A DNA stretch of 64,000 nucleotides from Caprimulgus europaeus (lineage: Eukaryota; Chordata; Aves; Caprimulgiformes; Caprimulgidae). Where the stretch lies: assembly GCA_907165065.1 (NCBI GenBank), contig OU015524.1, positions 62,909,295 through 62,973,294 on the forward strand. The letters run 5' to 3'. The number at the start of each line of letters is the position of its first letter. Position 1 is the stretch's first letter. This document shows, one piece after another, positions 36,210 through 51,100 of this stretch. The translations under genes and the position numbers were made by a program. Under the pieces are notes generated by a model. The model saw only the letters and a program-made list of their open reading frames with translations. It was not told the origin of the DNA and ran no database searches.

Positions 36210-39200
36210 AATACATATTTCACAAATCAATGTGGGGAGAAATCATGTCCAGGCACAGTTGACTATAAAGGCAAAATGGCATTAGTAATTTTAAAAATTA
36301 TAAATCTCAGTATATGAGTAAATTCTCCACTGAGAAATGTAAACAGTCTTCATTACTACTGCATTACCAGCACATCTGAATCTAGCTACGAACTCGGCTT
36401 CACAAGTATGTTAAGTTCCCTCTGGGTCTGAAGTCAGGTCAGACATCTCTTTCCTGCTAAAGTGGGACCATTTCAAATCTTATCTGTGGTACATTTCTTT
36501 CAGATTCAGCTGGCAGCTGCAGATCTCTTTTGGCTTGGGTTTTTCAGATTCCCCTGTAGGGAGCACCGTAAGGTCCCATATGTCCTCCTGCTTCTCTGTC
36601 CCAGTCCCACGTGGAGCTGCTCCCTTCAGGGGTTTGGACTGCCTGTGCATTAAAAAGCTCATTTCCCAGCTGTGCATGCGCGTCCAGGATTTTTTGCTTG
36701 ATAGCCAAAATTTTTAGTCAAACAGGGAGGATTTATTAAGCTGATATAAAGTTATCAATTTGTAAAACTTCCACACAGTTCACTTTTCAACCAACCCATT
36801 CCTATAAATAGCTGCTAATTTCCAATTTCAACGTATTTTTCTCCTGTTTTTTACTTCTGCTGTTGCTGGAGCTTCTTGTGTTCATCTGAACTTTGGCAGC
36901 AAAGCCCATTTCTGTATTCCATGATACTTTTAACTCTACAACTACGTGAAAGCATGTCACATCCATGTCACAAACGGTGGCAGACACTGACACGCTAGTC
37001 CTTAGTGCCTGACTAAATTTGCAACCCAATTCTACAGCACATTTAAAACCATATCTGTGTCATCCTTTTTCTGACAGGCATATTGTTGCCTGTGTGATTG
37101 GAGGACCACGAGTGCATTTTGTTCGGCACCAGTTTGTACCACTGCCCTTGATTTTGCCAGAATTTTGTACACCTGTGCGAGTAACTTTATTAAAAAAAAG
37201 TGAAATCTCACTGAAATGTGAGGTCAGGTTTGTCTGGCAAAGTCTGTTTTCCCTTTGCACTCCGATCTTTTGTTAGTCATAAACTCCTGCTCCAGCTTTG
37301 CTATAACTTTGCCTGAAACTCATGTCAGCTCTAGTTAAACAGGTTACCTCACTTTTTGTTTTAATACTAACACTATACTGACACACTTTATAAATTTTCA
37401 CCTATAACTGGAAATTTATCAGCATCTAACACCTCACCTCTTTTTGGGCTCATTGGTATGAATTATCTTGATCTACTGATCCAAGAATATTTCTCTTCAG
37501 TTAAAATAGTTTTATATTCTTCCTTCTTGGTTGCAAATGGACTGGAAGTATTTCATCATCATCAGTCAGCTAATTCTTGATTTTCCCCAATGCTGGGAAA
37601 TTAAGTCCTTGGAAACAAAAGTGTAAAAATTACTGATGTTTACAACAATTTCCTATAATTTGGTCATGATTCCTGCCTATGAAGAAGCTACAAGTGGTAT
37701 AGGGGGAAATGAACCCTTCACCCATGTGGTGTACCTGAGAAATGGTTAATATCTAGATTCAGTACTCATTATAGTCATATCACTATAATAAGGTCAATAA
37801 CAGGCTGTGTTTAGGTTGTGTTAGAAAGCAGTCATCAAAAGTTTTAGAAAAATCGACTCATATTCAGTAATGGTCATATAATATTTTAAGATTACATCAC
37901 CAATATGAAAAATATTTCAAGAACATACTCTTTGAATCCTCACATTCATTTTATTATAGACAGGAGTAACTTCTCCTTTTGACATCTCATCAGACTTTAA
38001 CAAGACCCTGCTAGGATTGTGTATGTCAGGGCATTTTTCAACATTAGCAACTTGTGGTCTGAAACCCACTTGAAATGGTTCGGGGGGGTTTGTGCTTTAG
38101 AACAACACAATCACTATTATGACCAATGAGTAACACTAAAAATAAGGAATATGGTATCACAGGAGCTGATGTTTCCCAGCTGATATTCTTCAGCTCTTCA
38201 TTCCACCTCTCTTATCCCAGTGTCTTTTTCCTGGACCCTCCCTCAGCATCCCTTATAGTCAGTCCCTCTGTTTTTTCCACTTCTACAGTCTCATTAGTAG
38301 GTCAGTGCTGGGCACTGTAGGATGGGCTGATGGTGCTGGCCTCTGCTGGGAGCACTTGCTGCCCAGGTCTGAATGAGCCCCCTAAACTCTTGGGGAATAC
38401 TGCACCATGCTTCCCTGCAGCCCAGGGCCACAGGTGGGTTGCAGTGGGCAACACAGACTTTTAATGCAGGGCATCAAATAACATCTGCAAGCAGGAAATG
38501 TAAAACATATTGGTGTTCATTCCTTAGCTATAACTAATAATAAATTCCTTCAAAAACTGTCTATATCCTCTTTTTCATTGTTCTTTATTTCTGCTGCAAA
38601 TAACTTGCAACAATAAAAATGAAGAGATGCCAAACTTGTGTGGCTCTTCAAAGCAAATTCTTTCCTTGAAATGAAGTTCAGCTGAAAAGTCTGACCCTCC
38701 TCCACAGTATACGTGCAGGCCAGATGGGCTAGTGCTATCCTTCAGTTTGAAGCCATTCTTAGGGTACGTTGCCCTCTTTCCTCGTGAGCCTGAAAGAAAC
38801 AGATCAGAAACTTAATGTCTCCCTCCTGTCTTGCAGAATTTTTCTCTGGTATCTCCTCTGAGTGGAGTCCCTTAAGGCCAGATGCATAATGATCTATTCA
38901 GTAGAGTTGGCTAATATCTTATTCTCCAGAGCCATTCAGTCATTGCTGACTTTCCTTACAGTTCTGTCCTCAAGTTCCTCAGAGTTTTCTTCCTTTCTCA
39001 CTAATGAATGTTCGTTATTTCTCCCTTAAACCCCACTGCACCCCATGGTGGATTTTTGCATCTTTTAATTTCCCAGGAGATATATGAAGGGTCTACAACC
39101 AAAATGCTTTGCTTGCTCTTATCCAGGAGATTACAGAGGGGAATCAGATAAAAGCAGGGGTTGAATACTCAATACTTTGCCATTGTCAGCAGGAATGCAC

Positions 39201-41678
39201 TTTTGGTAGAAAATAGTATTATCCTTATGCAGTAGGGTTTTAAAAACTTTTCCCAAGTATAAAAAAAATGGAAGAATCAAATTCTTTGGAAGTACCTTTT
39301 CATTCCACTGGAGACAGAAAAGAGAGATAGAGAGACTGAATACTCCTACTCCTATATACTATTCAACAAAGAGGAACTGTCTTTATCATGTACCTATTTC
39401 CCCAACATTGTTCAGACTTTAGCTGGATGCTGGCCATCATAAAGCTCACCTGTAGAAGCTGAAGAGCTGTAATGATTCGTACAGAAGATCTAGCTTTGTA
39501 ATCAACATGTAGAGTTTAAAATTTTCTGTGAGTACTTTGGTATCTGAACTTCTCATATGCTTGAGCTGGAGTCTCTTACCTGCCATGATGAGAAAACCCA
39601 ATGTCTTTGGAAGACTGAGAAAGAACTACAGTTCAAGCCCTCCATTAACCTGTAGTGAACTGGCCAGAAAGAAGTGTGGTGCTGGAGAGAGGTTTATAGG
39701 TGCTTCAAGGGTCTCGTGAGGCACTGTGAACCTCTCAGTCCCCTGGCAGGTTGGAACCAAGCTTGACATACTTTAAACTTCAAGCAGCCGCTGAGCTCTG
39801 CTTGGAAGGAGCTGAATGAAAACCAGCATCCATAGCAGTGCTGTGGGCAGTTACCTTGCAGGAGGTTCATGCTGTTTGGCCACAGCACCAGCTGCAGGGT
39901 AAGCTGGGAGGGGGATGTGGAGGATGTGGCTGCCCATCAGCTGGGCGATGAACAGGCAGCTGTAGCCTGCCTGGTGATGGGGCCTATCTCCTGCGCCACT
40001 CAGATGCTGCGTGGTAGGAAGCTGGGATTCACACTGGCATCTCAGTTCCTCTGGCCTTTTTAAAACTGATCATTGTGAACCTTGTTCATACTAATTATTT
40101 TTGAGAAGTTCCAGTGAGCAGCCTTATAAGACTGTTGGACTGTGTTCACAATTAAGGTCTGCCTAAAGGATAAAAATAGCTTTTTTTCTGCAATGCTGAC
40201 TGAACTCTGATAAAACATTTTTCCTTGTTTTTCTCGATGCACATTTATTGTACAAGACGAATAAATTACACAGTGGGAAGCAAATTAGAAGATTTCATAC
40301 TGATAACCATGTGCATGGTTTATTTTTCCCTGTTGTTTTGCTTCACCATATCCCCTGCTCTAAAATGAATGTGTACAGTTACACACCTCTGCTCTCTCTA
40401 CAGTCCTTCTTTCTAGATGAAATTTTCTTGCCACATAAAGTTGATCTTCATTCTTCTTTTCGGAAATGCCTTTGGAAATGCAGAATTGTGCTAAGAAATC
40501 TAGAGATTGTGGATGACAATGTTAAACATCTGTCCCTACTTGTCTGAAGTCCCTATACTTGCACCTGCTGCAAAGTTGGAGCTTAACCTCAGAATTTCAC
40601 TGTCAGCCCTTCTACTTACATTTATGCTCTCTCCTCTTAAATGTTATTGATTTCAGGTTGCATCTCATAATGACCATTAGGCCAGGGGTCTGAACTGGGT
40701 GACTGTGGAAACCAGCTCTATTGTCCTACTGGTAACAAGAATGTGAGCAGGTCAGATGATTGCTTAAATTGCTGGTGGGATTTTATACATGCTCCTCATG
40801 AGCCACAGGGCAGCCAGACCATCCATGGTAATAGACTATCTCTGTGCCTGGTGTCCTCCTGCTGCCACCATATCACCCAGCTGAGCTTTGCCATTTGTTT
40901 CCAGCTGGGCAGGGAAGGAAAAGCCAGACCAGGTCTGAAGATCCAAAAGAAGGTGGGTATTGCCATTTAGGAGACTGGTATATTAGCATAGGACATAGTT
41001 TTAAGCTCCGTGGCATTTTCATTTTATTCCTGCTCATGTTAGGTGGGGACGAAAGACTCAGATTCAACCTCTGCACCTAACACACATGCCAAGGAGTCTG
41101 GTTACCCTGGTCCTGTTTCCAGCCTAATGGTAAGTTTCTCTGCTGTTGTTGTAACGTCCTGTTATCCCTCTGTACTGGTGTACAGAGCACAATGCAGTGT
41201 CTTCAGCAGTGAAGTGGGAATAGTGACTATAGGAGTATGGCAAGGCTTTAATCAATCATATATGCAAATGTCTTTGATTATTTCTCAAGGAAAATAGTGA
41301 CATAAAGCCATGTACTTTTAATGGTCTAAACATGCACTCACCCTATAACACAATTAATAAGCAAGTATTTTAGCTTAAGTACTCTATACTGCATTTTAGA
41401 GACATAAATGCCTTACTGATAGCTTAATCAGAATTCCCCTTAAACAACTTTATGTGAGCATAGTTAATTGCATAAAAATTTAAAATTTGAAAAATCAGGT
41501 CTTGGGATTAACAGGCAGAACTGTTAGTTATGTCTCTGAGGACTGTCATTTCTGCAAATCTGACTTGAAGGATTTTAAAAGCTTCTTTTCTTACTTAGCT
41601 TGACTGGCAAACCTAATGATAATTTTGTTTTTTTGTCTTATGCTTGATTCTCTAAATTCCCAGACATTTCCAGGAAAA

Positions 41679-41703
41679 CACATTGTTTCTTTGAAACAAT
41701 GTG
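41679..41703. repeat. Perfect 11-bp inverted repeat with 3-nt loop
   Basis: CACATTGTTTC (41679-41689) and GAAACAATGTG (41693-41703) are exact reverse complements around TTT. Three more outer pairs (GAA with TTC) are possible past a small internal loop. The loop is too tight and the stem too short for a usual microRNA precursor. Confidence 0.93.
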
Positions 41704-42100
41704 CTTCAGTAGCAATAATTTATAATAGGAAAGTGTAGAAAGTTTGTGGGTCTGAAGCAGAACTTGTTTTCTCTTCAGTAGTCTCTCACAGTCAAACATG
41801 ACACATAAAAAATGAATCCATGCAATTTCAGTTGTTCCTGTGGGACTGGAATTTTGACTAAAGGAAAAACATTTCTGCTTAACCTGCTCAATCATAACAC
41901 AGTTCAATGACCCACTTATGATTAAGTTAACTATCCTTATGCTTCTCAATCTCTTTCAAGGACAATCTTAGATGAAAGTCAGCCTGCACTGAAAGCTGGT
42001 GGCTTTCTCTCTCCTGGAAGGAGGAGCCAGACTCTGACAACCATTACCTGCCAGCTGTCAGCTGGAGGCATTGTATCTCATACAGCATCTCCAACAGAAA

Positions 42101-42151
42101 CATACATACATGTCCACACACACATACATATATATACATATATATATATAG
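42101..42151. repeat. (CATA)n / (CA)n / (TA)n compound microsatellite
   Basis: Units of CATACATACA, then CACACACACA, then CATATATATA-type sequence follow one another. Purine/pyrimidine alternation is nearly complete, which is a Z-DNA-like or AT-melting composition. Confidence 0.93.
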
Positions 42152-45100
42152 CATAGGACTCTGTTTTTAAGGTGTCTTCTCTGAGGCTGTTGGCCTTTGA
42201 TAGAAATTCAGCCACTCTTAGTTGGGTTGCAGGCATCCGAATTGGTGTGACCAGAGCAGAGCGACACAGTGGGATGATATCACTGTCTGAGCATCGCTTT
42301 GCATCGTCCATCCCTCCAGCATGCCTCTGACAGAGAAGTGAGAGGCTTGTCAGGCTGTGAAGGGTGCAGTGCTCCGGAAGATCCCACAGGTCCGATATGG
42401 ATGTAGGATCCTTTTCACTGCTGCTTGATATTAAATTGATAAGGCAGTGTGAGAATACAACAAAAAATTAACTTTACCTTTTTAAAAAAAAAATAAATTG
42501 GATGATTATATTCATTTTAAAAAGTGGATGACTCTATAGAATTTTCTTATTGGAAGTGAACAGCAGTTTCGTTTTTTTTTTTCTCATTACAAAATAAATT
42601 TATTTTAAATTATCTTTTTTTTTTTAGTAGATGCAATACAAAAAGACAGCAGTATGTCTATAAGGTACCAGGTATTGGAAATCGTTGACTAATTCTCTGT
42701 CAGCAGTTTTGTGGTGTAAATATACAGTAATTTTGAGAAAGTGTCTCAGGACTGTTGTGAGACAAAATGTGGTCGGAATCAAGCAACTTTATCTAACTCC
42801 TTTAAAAAAGAAGAGTGGAAAATTCCTCTGCTTCTGTGAATCAGACACTGCAGGACTGAACATCATACATCAGTGTTTCTTTCACTGCGATATACTTTTG
42901 TTAATTTTATTTATAACCTTGGTTATAGAACAACAATAAAGAAAAAATATACTGAAGTGTGTTTAGGGAAATGAATTCTGCTAGAAGTTAGGTTTAGAAT
43001 TGGAGCTGTAATGTGAGAAGCTGTTTCAGACTTTTCCAAAAGGATTAACAAAACATATTCAGAAAGTGAAATGACTTTGGAAGTCGATATTGAATGACAG
43101 TCAACAAACAGAGGACCAACACAAACAATTCTCAGCAGAGTGTTTGGAGAGGCTCACTGTAGTCAGGGGAGCATAATCTCTTTCTCTGATCACTGGTGGA
43201 GAGCAGGTGAGTCAGAGAGGCTGAGGGTCCTGCTCCAAATCACCATTTGGATGAAGCATTTGACTCTGGAGACAACAGGAGCCTGGAGAAAGAGCCGAGT
43301 CCCAGCTTGTCACAGCTAAAGCCCATGACTCAAGGACATGTAGTCTTGAGCACCATAACTGTATATTAACTATTACACTGACAATCAGGTTCTGGTGTCT
43401 AGGAATTGCCGCTGTTTAATTTACTGGCATAGGTTTAAAAAGTATGTTTAAAAAATTCAGGCAACCTACTCAGATTTGCTAGACCACAGTATCACTGAAA
43501 TATTAAAATAGGAGCTCAGGTAGAATTTTCCAGTTCTCCTGTAGAAATGCTTCATCCAGCAGAGACAGTTGTGAAAAGCTAGAGTTTTAAGGGCAGTGAT
43601 GTACTTCCACTAAAGAAATAGTACCAGTTCTGTACTGGTATAACTGGGGGAAGAGGGGCCAAGGAAATGGGGGGGTCTTTGAATCTAGTTTGAGATATTT
43701 CTGGTCTTTTCTCATGGATTTGAAGAGTATTAGTATAAAGTTCTCAGTGTTAAAAAGAAACCAAACCAAAACAGCAATAGCTTGATGGATTTTCTATTTG
43801 CAGAAAAGTTTTGTGACTTGTAGCTGGCAGAAGGGGATAGTCCAAAAGAGGTGCTCATTCCAGCATCTTCAGTTTTATGGTGAGACTTCAGCACCTAGGT
43901 CTTCACAGGTTTTTCTACTGCATTAATTGGTTTGATTATACTCCCGTTAAACTCTTGGTCATCTTGGAGTCTAAGTACAATCTGCCTTCCTCTTTATTGT
44001 TGGCAAAAAGTTGGGGAGGTCTTTTGAGGGGAACATCATAAGGAAATAAAAGCCTTTCTCTTTTTGAGGTTGGCTCTTTTGAATTTTTTCATTGTCCTGA
44101 ATAAGGAAAAGACAAGGGTCATTTAGCACTCATCTTAAATACAAAAACAACACTACAAATATGCTAGATTTGCAAGAGAATGGTTTCATATATTCCCAAA
44201 CAATTACTTGTGAGGCCTCCCACAGAGAAACAACAATATCTCTGTTACCTCATTGCTGGGAATTGCACTTGGAATAATAACCTCAAAATAAGAATCAGAA
44301 GCAGCATAGAGACTGGGTTTCTCCTCACAGGGTGTGCTCAGGAGGTGACATTAAATGCATGGATACAGATATGCTGGAGTGTTACGCTTTATTGCACACC
44401 TTTGTTTTACAAGCTCACTAAGAGAGTTGTTCCATGGCATATTTTTAAAGACATTCTATTGTCTGCATTTTCACAAATTTGATGCTTACATCAGTACTTA
44501 GCTATGAAATAATATGAAGATGTATATAATCCACAAACCTGTACTGGGCTTTAACAATGCAGTAAGAACCAATCCTATGGGGCAGAATGCCCAGCCTTAT
44601 AGCTGATGATGGAAATACTGGATAGTATCATTCCTCAACCCTTCTCAATCATATAATCGGAAGTCTGACCATCATAAAATAAGTCCTTGTCCTGCACCTG
44701 GACAGTCATACCCCACCTCTCTCCTGTGGTCAAGGGAGAAGGGTCACAATCATGTCTCTTTCTGGCATAGAAATATCTGAGAACACATGGAACCAGTCTG
44801 GGAAGTGCTCACTTATCCTACGCACTATGTACAGACTTTGGCCCTGAAAACCTTCCTCTGAGTTATATTATTTATTTTCACGCTCTTTATAAGATACACT
44901 TAGATGACATCCTGACATGGCTTGTGTAAACATAGTGCCATTCATTTCTTCAGTCTAGCTGACATGCCTAGCTGTAACTGAAATAGAGGTGTCCCCATTG
45001 TAACTTAGGTAAAACCAGCAGTAGCCAAGACTAATCGAAAGGGCATGCAGTGTAAAGTTTAATGCTGTTGTAGAAGACTACGTTGTAGATGTGTTTCTAG

Positions 45101-48100
45101 GGAGGTTATCTGTAGTCTTATAAGCAGTGCTAGCAGTTGCAGTCAAAGCAGTTGAGAACCAAAACTCAGTTCTTTCCCTAGAGACTGGAGAGTTCTCAGT
45201 TTTCAACATCTGATTCAAATTTTGGTAAAGCAGCTATTTTTGGATACATTTCTTCTCACTTGAAATGATACGGACCGAGACTTTTTCTCTCACTATTGGG
45301 ACAGCTCTCTCCTCAGATCTAACTGCTCTTTCTTAATTTCCTGGTAGTTCTGAAAGCTGCCAGTCTTGTGGGAAAAATAATGGTCAGGATGGTTATGGTG
45401 TTCTTCAAAGATAGCAGAACCTGCCCTCCTTAGGCGAGGAATCCTATATGGGTGGTAAAACGCTATCTGCTCTTCTATTCACATGCCTTGCATGAGCATA
45501 TAGGGAGACTCAGTAAGATCCTTGTAGGAGAGATGCTGCAGAAATTACTAGCGTGTGGAATTAAAATCAATTGGACTTTGAATCCTGCCTAATACTGTCC
45601 TGTGCCTAGCAGATCATGTAAGTACATAAAAGGTTTTTTGTCCATGCGTAACTGTAGTCATTAGCAAAAGGATGGGCAATTATGCTAAGTAACATGATAA
45701 TATCAAATTCCAGAGATTATTGCATATGACAGTAGAGAAACAGTGGATTATTCAATATTTGTCTAGAAGAAAACAGACCACTGAAAAATAAGCCAGCAGT
45801 GAAATGCAAAGAGAAACCTTTGTGCAGAAATGGCTGTGATGTTTTGTGCAAGCCTAGACAACAGTGGCCCTGCTACCCACATTTCTCATGGCTGCAGTTG
45901 GTTTCATATATCCCTAAGGCTGGCAGCATACAGTGGAATTGATGGATTTTCCCTTAGGCATACCTGTCTGCTTTCCATCATTAAAAACTCTTCCTTTTTA
46001 ACAGAGAGAAGAGGCAGAGCAGAAACTGTTCTGATTTTTCCTTGAAATTAACACTCTTTCATGAAAGCTTCTTTATAGCAGCACAGATAGCAAACTAGAA
46101 GTGGATGCCTCTGTAAAGTGCTTCTATAAAGTGTGTATACCAGCACAGTTCTCTGTTAAGAAGGCAGACTCCCAGGGAGGATCATAACATAGGAGGAGCA
46201 GAGCAGAGAACAGTGCTGAAAGTGTTTCTTAATTGAATTCAGTTTCTCAGGTCACTGTAAAAATTTATCTGTTAATTATGAAAGGAAGCAATGTACTTCC
46301 GTAATATTTGCATATGCATTTGGCCATCCTTTCTCCTAGTATAGAGAAATCTTTCCATGCATCTTTCTCCTTTATTAAGAGGTGATATCTGCTACAGAGT
46401 CATTTAGACTGACTAAGCGGTCTCAACGCTGGTTATCAGGGAATGACTGTGCTGGCAACGACTGCTGAGCATTAGGGTAGGAAGGGAAACTGGCTCAGGA
46501 TGAAGAGGTTGTGATATGTGAGTGGGTGTCACAGGACTCAAGCAAGGGAACATCTGGGCCTGGATTAAGGAACATTATAATTACTCAGCACAATTTAAAC
46601 AAACCATTAAAAGCCTGGCAGCATTGATATAAAAGGAAAAATTGCTTTGTGGAAAAATTAAGCTTTCACACCACTAGTCTGGTTAGTCTTTAACAATGCT
46701 GCTTAGCTCATCAGAGGAGTTTGCCAGCCAGGGCTGTGCTATTTGTCAGTCACATTAGCTAGCTTAGGTGGCTGTTGGGATATGGGCAGACAAGGTAGTA
46801 TGAAGCTCTCTAATTTGCTCTTTGAGAAGCAAGTTTAGTGACTGCAGTGTAGGCATACCCTTGTTTTGATTCCCAGAGGTGGATGACGCTCAGAAATGCT
46901 CTGCAAAACCTGCAATCAGCTTTGGTATAGAAAATTATTCTCCTTCTCTATAAACTTCAGTGAAAATCTTCCCTTCAGTTTAAACTTTCCTGCACCAAAT
47001 TGTGAGCTCACACTTCAACTCATGAATTAAAAAGGGTATTTTCCAACTGTAATGGACCAACAGAAGTCAGAAGATGAATTTTAAGTCAAGTAAATGTTAT
47101 GTTAGCTGAAGTAATTTTGCTTTTGTTAATAGAGAGTACTACATCTTAACAAAATGAACAATAGAATGAATCTCTTGGCTTGTTACCAGTCAGAACAGTA
47201 ATGTTTCATAATCTTTACACTATTTTGGGTGGTGAATGACAGTACCAGATGTACAATATCGGTGAGTCAGATCTTGGGAAAGTCATTAATAACATTAGTT
47301 AAACAATTTAAAACCTGGCTTTAAGAGATGCTCAAAAGACAGTAGCACAATTCCTCACAATAGAGGCTCAAAGAACTGCAATAGCTGTTGACAGATGAGC
47401 TCTGCTCCAGGGGCTTCTTTAACATCTCTGTAACAAACAGTGGGCCCAGTAGCAAAGCTTTTATGAAATAAAAGACTATGCTAGACAGATAACATTGTCC
47501 AAGACTTTGGCTCAATTACAAGTACATGAGCATTTCAAATAATAGCCAGAGGACAGATTCATTCCTTTTTTATGAAGTGTGTAGCTCAGGAAATTCAGCA
47601 ATATGGAACTCAACACTTCTGTTGATAGACCTGACTGAATAAAACTTATGGTTAAGTGTGAACTTGTTTCTTCTTCAATGCAATAAAACACAGGTTAACA
47701 ATCAGTTAAGGCTACCATGTATTTGCCCCTTAAAATTACCCTTTAGCTGCTTCTCATAACTATAATACAAATATCAACTTTGTCTTGTCAGAAGGGAGTT
47801 ACCAGACTATAGGTTCATAAAGAAGAAAGCAGACAACCCAGAAATGCTCTTTGTGGAGGAGTGGCATCTTTCTCACTGTGTAGGACCAACAGCTGAGAAA
47901 GCTGGGGTCCAGCTTCAGCGTGCGTGTCTATAAACTCCTATGTCTGATAAGAGGTGAGTCTTCAAAGTCAGTGGCATTGACCAACAAGGCCAGAGGATGC
48001 ACTTATTGAGCTGATAGTTCAGCTGAGACAAGTAATGCTGTCAACTTCAAAATGTAGGTACAAATTTTCTCAGAAACCTTCCCATTGCAGGCACCAGAAT

Positions 48101-51100
48101 CCAGATACCTCTGAAGTCTTGGGAAATTAAGTTTCTGGCAACTTCTCAACTTTGCATCTCTACCAAAGAGAAGCCAGCCTCAGTAGTCAGGAACTTGTTA
48201 TTTTAAAGGACTTTCAGTTGAATGAAACCTTTATAAACTGGGCTAGTTTGTATACGCAGGAGCAGTGCTAGGTATACAGAGCTGTATTCCCAGAGCAGGG
48301 CTGATCCTGAGCACAGATAAAGGATTGACGTCAGTCCCCAGATGAATGAAAGCATGCAGAGCTTTTGGAATTAAAAAAAAAAATAAATTAGGTCAATGAA
48401 AAAAAAAGTTATCAAGTCTGGAAGAGGGGATAAACATGGGGAATTAGGCAGGCTGGGGAGGCTACACGTTTGACCCAGTCATGTGCAACAGTCCCTGCAG
48501 CTGCTATTACTGGAAATGAGCTACCAGTGTACCAAATTCCACAAGCAAGGCAAGGAAAAGAGGTTCCTGAAAAAATGTATTCAGTGACAACTCACACAGA
48601 TTTTTTGATGGCTGTATTTTTTGATATGCCTGTTTGCTGTTTTTAAATTAACCCCTCCTCTGCATTTAGGAGTTCAGCAAGGGTCTGAAGGCTGAAGCCC
48701 TGGCACCCGCAGCGGGTCATCACACTGTTAAGCAGGTGTTGAGAGGCAGTGGCATGTGAAGTATGCAGTACAAAGGTGAACAGAGATAAAACCTTGGTAA
48801 GTTGCTCTAAAATGCAGTTAGAGAAAGGTCTGTGAGGAACAGCATTATATGAAAAAGTAGAGTGTATATAAAAGGTTTCCAATATCCTTAAAACATGATC
48901 ATACTTTACTTCTCTATTGCCTACTTATCAGGTGTTCTTTTGCTTGAAATAAGTTTTTAGTACCATTAAATACATTTAACTGGTGGTCTTATGGCCTATA
49001 ATTGTCCCCTGACAGAAAGTGGTTGCACAGGTTTCCTAACAGTAGTCTAAAGTAAAACCAAAGTAGGTTTTGTGATTTGGTTTCTAGTTTTGTATTTTTT
49101 TTTTTCTTTTTTTCTTTTGGAGGTGTGGGGGGAGGGTAATTTAATGACTGTCTAACGTGAAGTATGTAATAATTTCTGGGATCAGGGATTACAACACAAG
49201 TCTCCCTGTGCTCTCTGACCTATTGACTGTGGCTCTCAACTACCTCCTCACCTTCTCACCCAAGGGCTTTACACTCTCAGCTGCAGAGTGGTTCAGCTTC
49301 TAGGTGATGTGAAATCATGTCTGGTTCACCTTAAATCACCTGCAGCCTGAGATGGGAACTGGAGCCCCACTCCCTGCATATCCACGAGCAGGGTGGCAGG
49401 CATGGGGTACTATGGGAAGGGAGGCCTCAGGTGAGGGCAAGAGCCAGTTTTGAGCAGTGGGGCTGCTGATTCTGTCCGTTTGCTCAATGCTAGCACATGG
49501 AGTGCATGCACTTACAGCTAAGTTACTCTCAAAAATTAGGTTGCCATGCTCTAACCTCCTCCTCTGTTCATGGCCTCATTTTTCAGCTCATTTTTTGGCC
49601 TTTTGGAGTCTTAGACAGATTGTTGACATTTCTCTGCCTCAAGTGTGAGTCATGACAAAATTTAGGTGAGCACAAAATGCTTGGCTTCCCACATTAGGGC
49701 ATTTATCCACATATGTCTCAGAGACTTAGTCAGGGAGGGAGCTGTGCTCTTCTAAAGTGAGATGATCAAATTCAGGGTTACCTTGGAGGACAGGTTTGCT
49801 CAAACTTTCTCTTCAGTGAACTTACTTCCAGCCAATTCTGGAAGGTAAAAATCTATATCATTCTATGAGTTTAGAGGTTGTTTGTACAGCTTGTGCTAGG
49901 AAATCCAATTTGTTTGTCTGGTTGTCAGGATCTGGCAAATATAAGGTTAATGCAAAGGCATAAAGATTTTTCTTTGAACACTCTCCAGAAGTGGTTAAGG
50001 AATTTACACAATTCATTTCAGAGGCATTACCTTATACCTGCTGAGTTATGCCAAACAGGTGTAATAGCAAGGACATTTTAATGAACAGTAACTGCTGCTG
50101 AGGAAAATAATGATTTGCTCTTAAGCTAAACCAGGCAGGGTATGTTCTGAGTGCCTGGTGACAAGCCCTTGTAAGTATGTATAATAACTGCCAAAGGCAT
50201 AACTTCCAGAAGGTGGTAAGGTGTGCTCAAAAGGTGCCATATTTCTTGACCTTTCCAGATTTTGCCATGTTTTTTCTGATATACAGATTATTATATTGAA
50301 CTTACTGATAAATACTATTTGTGGACAGAAACACTTACACTAACCATAGTAATCAGTGGTCACAGCAGCTTAGCACTGGTACAGACCTGGAGGCACTACA
50401 GTAAGAGACGAACAACCTGAATAATTTGAGTACACAGGTTAAAATTGGTTTCATCTGGACCATAGGGAGAGAAGGAAATGGCAGAGGTTTCAAAGTAGAG
50501 GGTTCAGCAGAAGAAGAGGGGATCAGTGTTAGTGATGTTAAGGCCCAACATAAGTTTGAAGGAGAGGCTGTGAGGCAGATTACCAAAATAGCTCAATAAA
50601 CTGGGGATTGATGAGTTTTGAAAGGTCTTGCCATAATTAGAGCTAGTTGGAAACTTTCTGGCAAAACACTTTTTAACCAAAACACATCTTGTCTCTTAAA
50701 CCACAGTGGGTGGTTGTTTAAAAGGTCTCAGATTGAACAAACTTCCACAGTGGTAGGGCAAAGCTCTGAGTACTCTTGTGTCTTTCTGGAGATGTGGGAG
50801 GTGGGAAGGAGTCCTGTCCCTGCTGTGTGTGATTCCTGCAGCAAGAAGCTGAGAAGAGGTCAACTTCCTTTCCACCACTCTTACCTTTAAAATTCCAGTA
50901 TTGGATGTATGGCTGGTCTTGCAGCTGCTAGGCTGGCCTGGTGGCAGCTGGGCCACCACCTGCAAGTCTGTGGCTCTGAAAGCCAGCCCTCAGCTCCAGC
51001 CCCAGAGGGATCCACCATTCCCACTGGGGAGGTCCAGCTGTGTTCACATTCCCACACTCTATCTTTTGGAAGTTTGCCTGAATGTAGAGGCACTGTTTCT

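Larger units (their letters stand above)
33437..42100. other. Non-coding; simple repeats and a perfect hairpin only
   Basis: No gene or transposon could be supported over 8.7 kb, apart from (TC)n at 36187-36209 and the 11-bp hairpin at 41679-41703. Frames are at most 104 codons. Around 35880-36120 and 36900-37280 the sequence is unusually free of simple repeats and rich in homeodomain-like AT motifs. That could mark conserved non-coding elements, but only alignment can tell. Confidence 0.45.
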
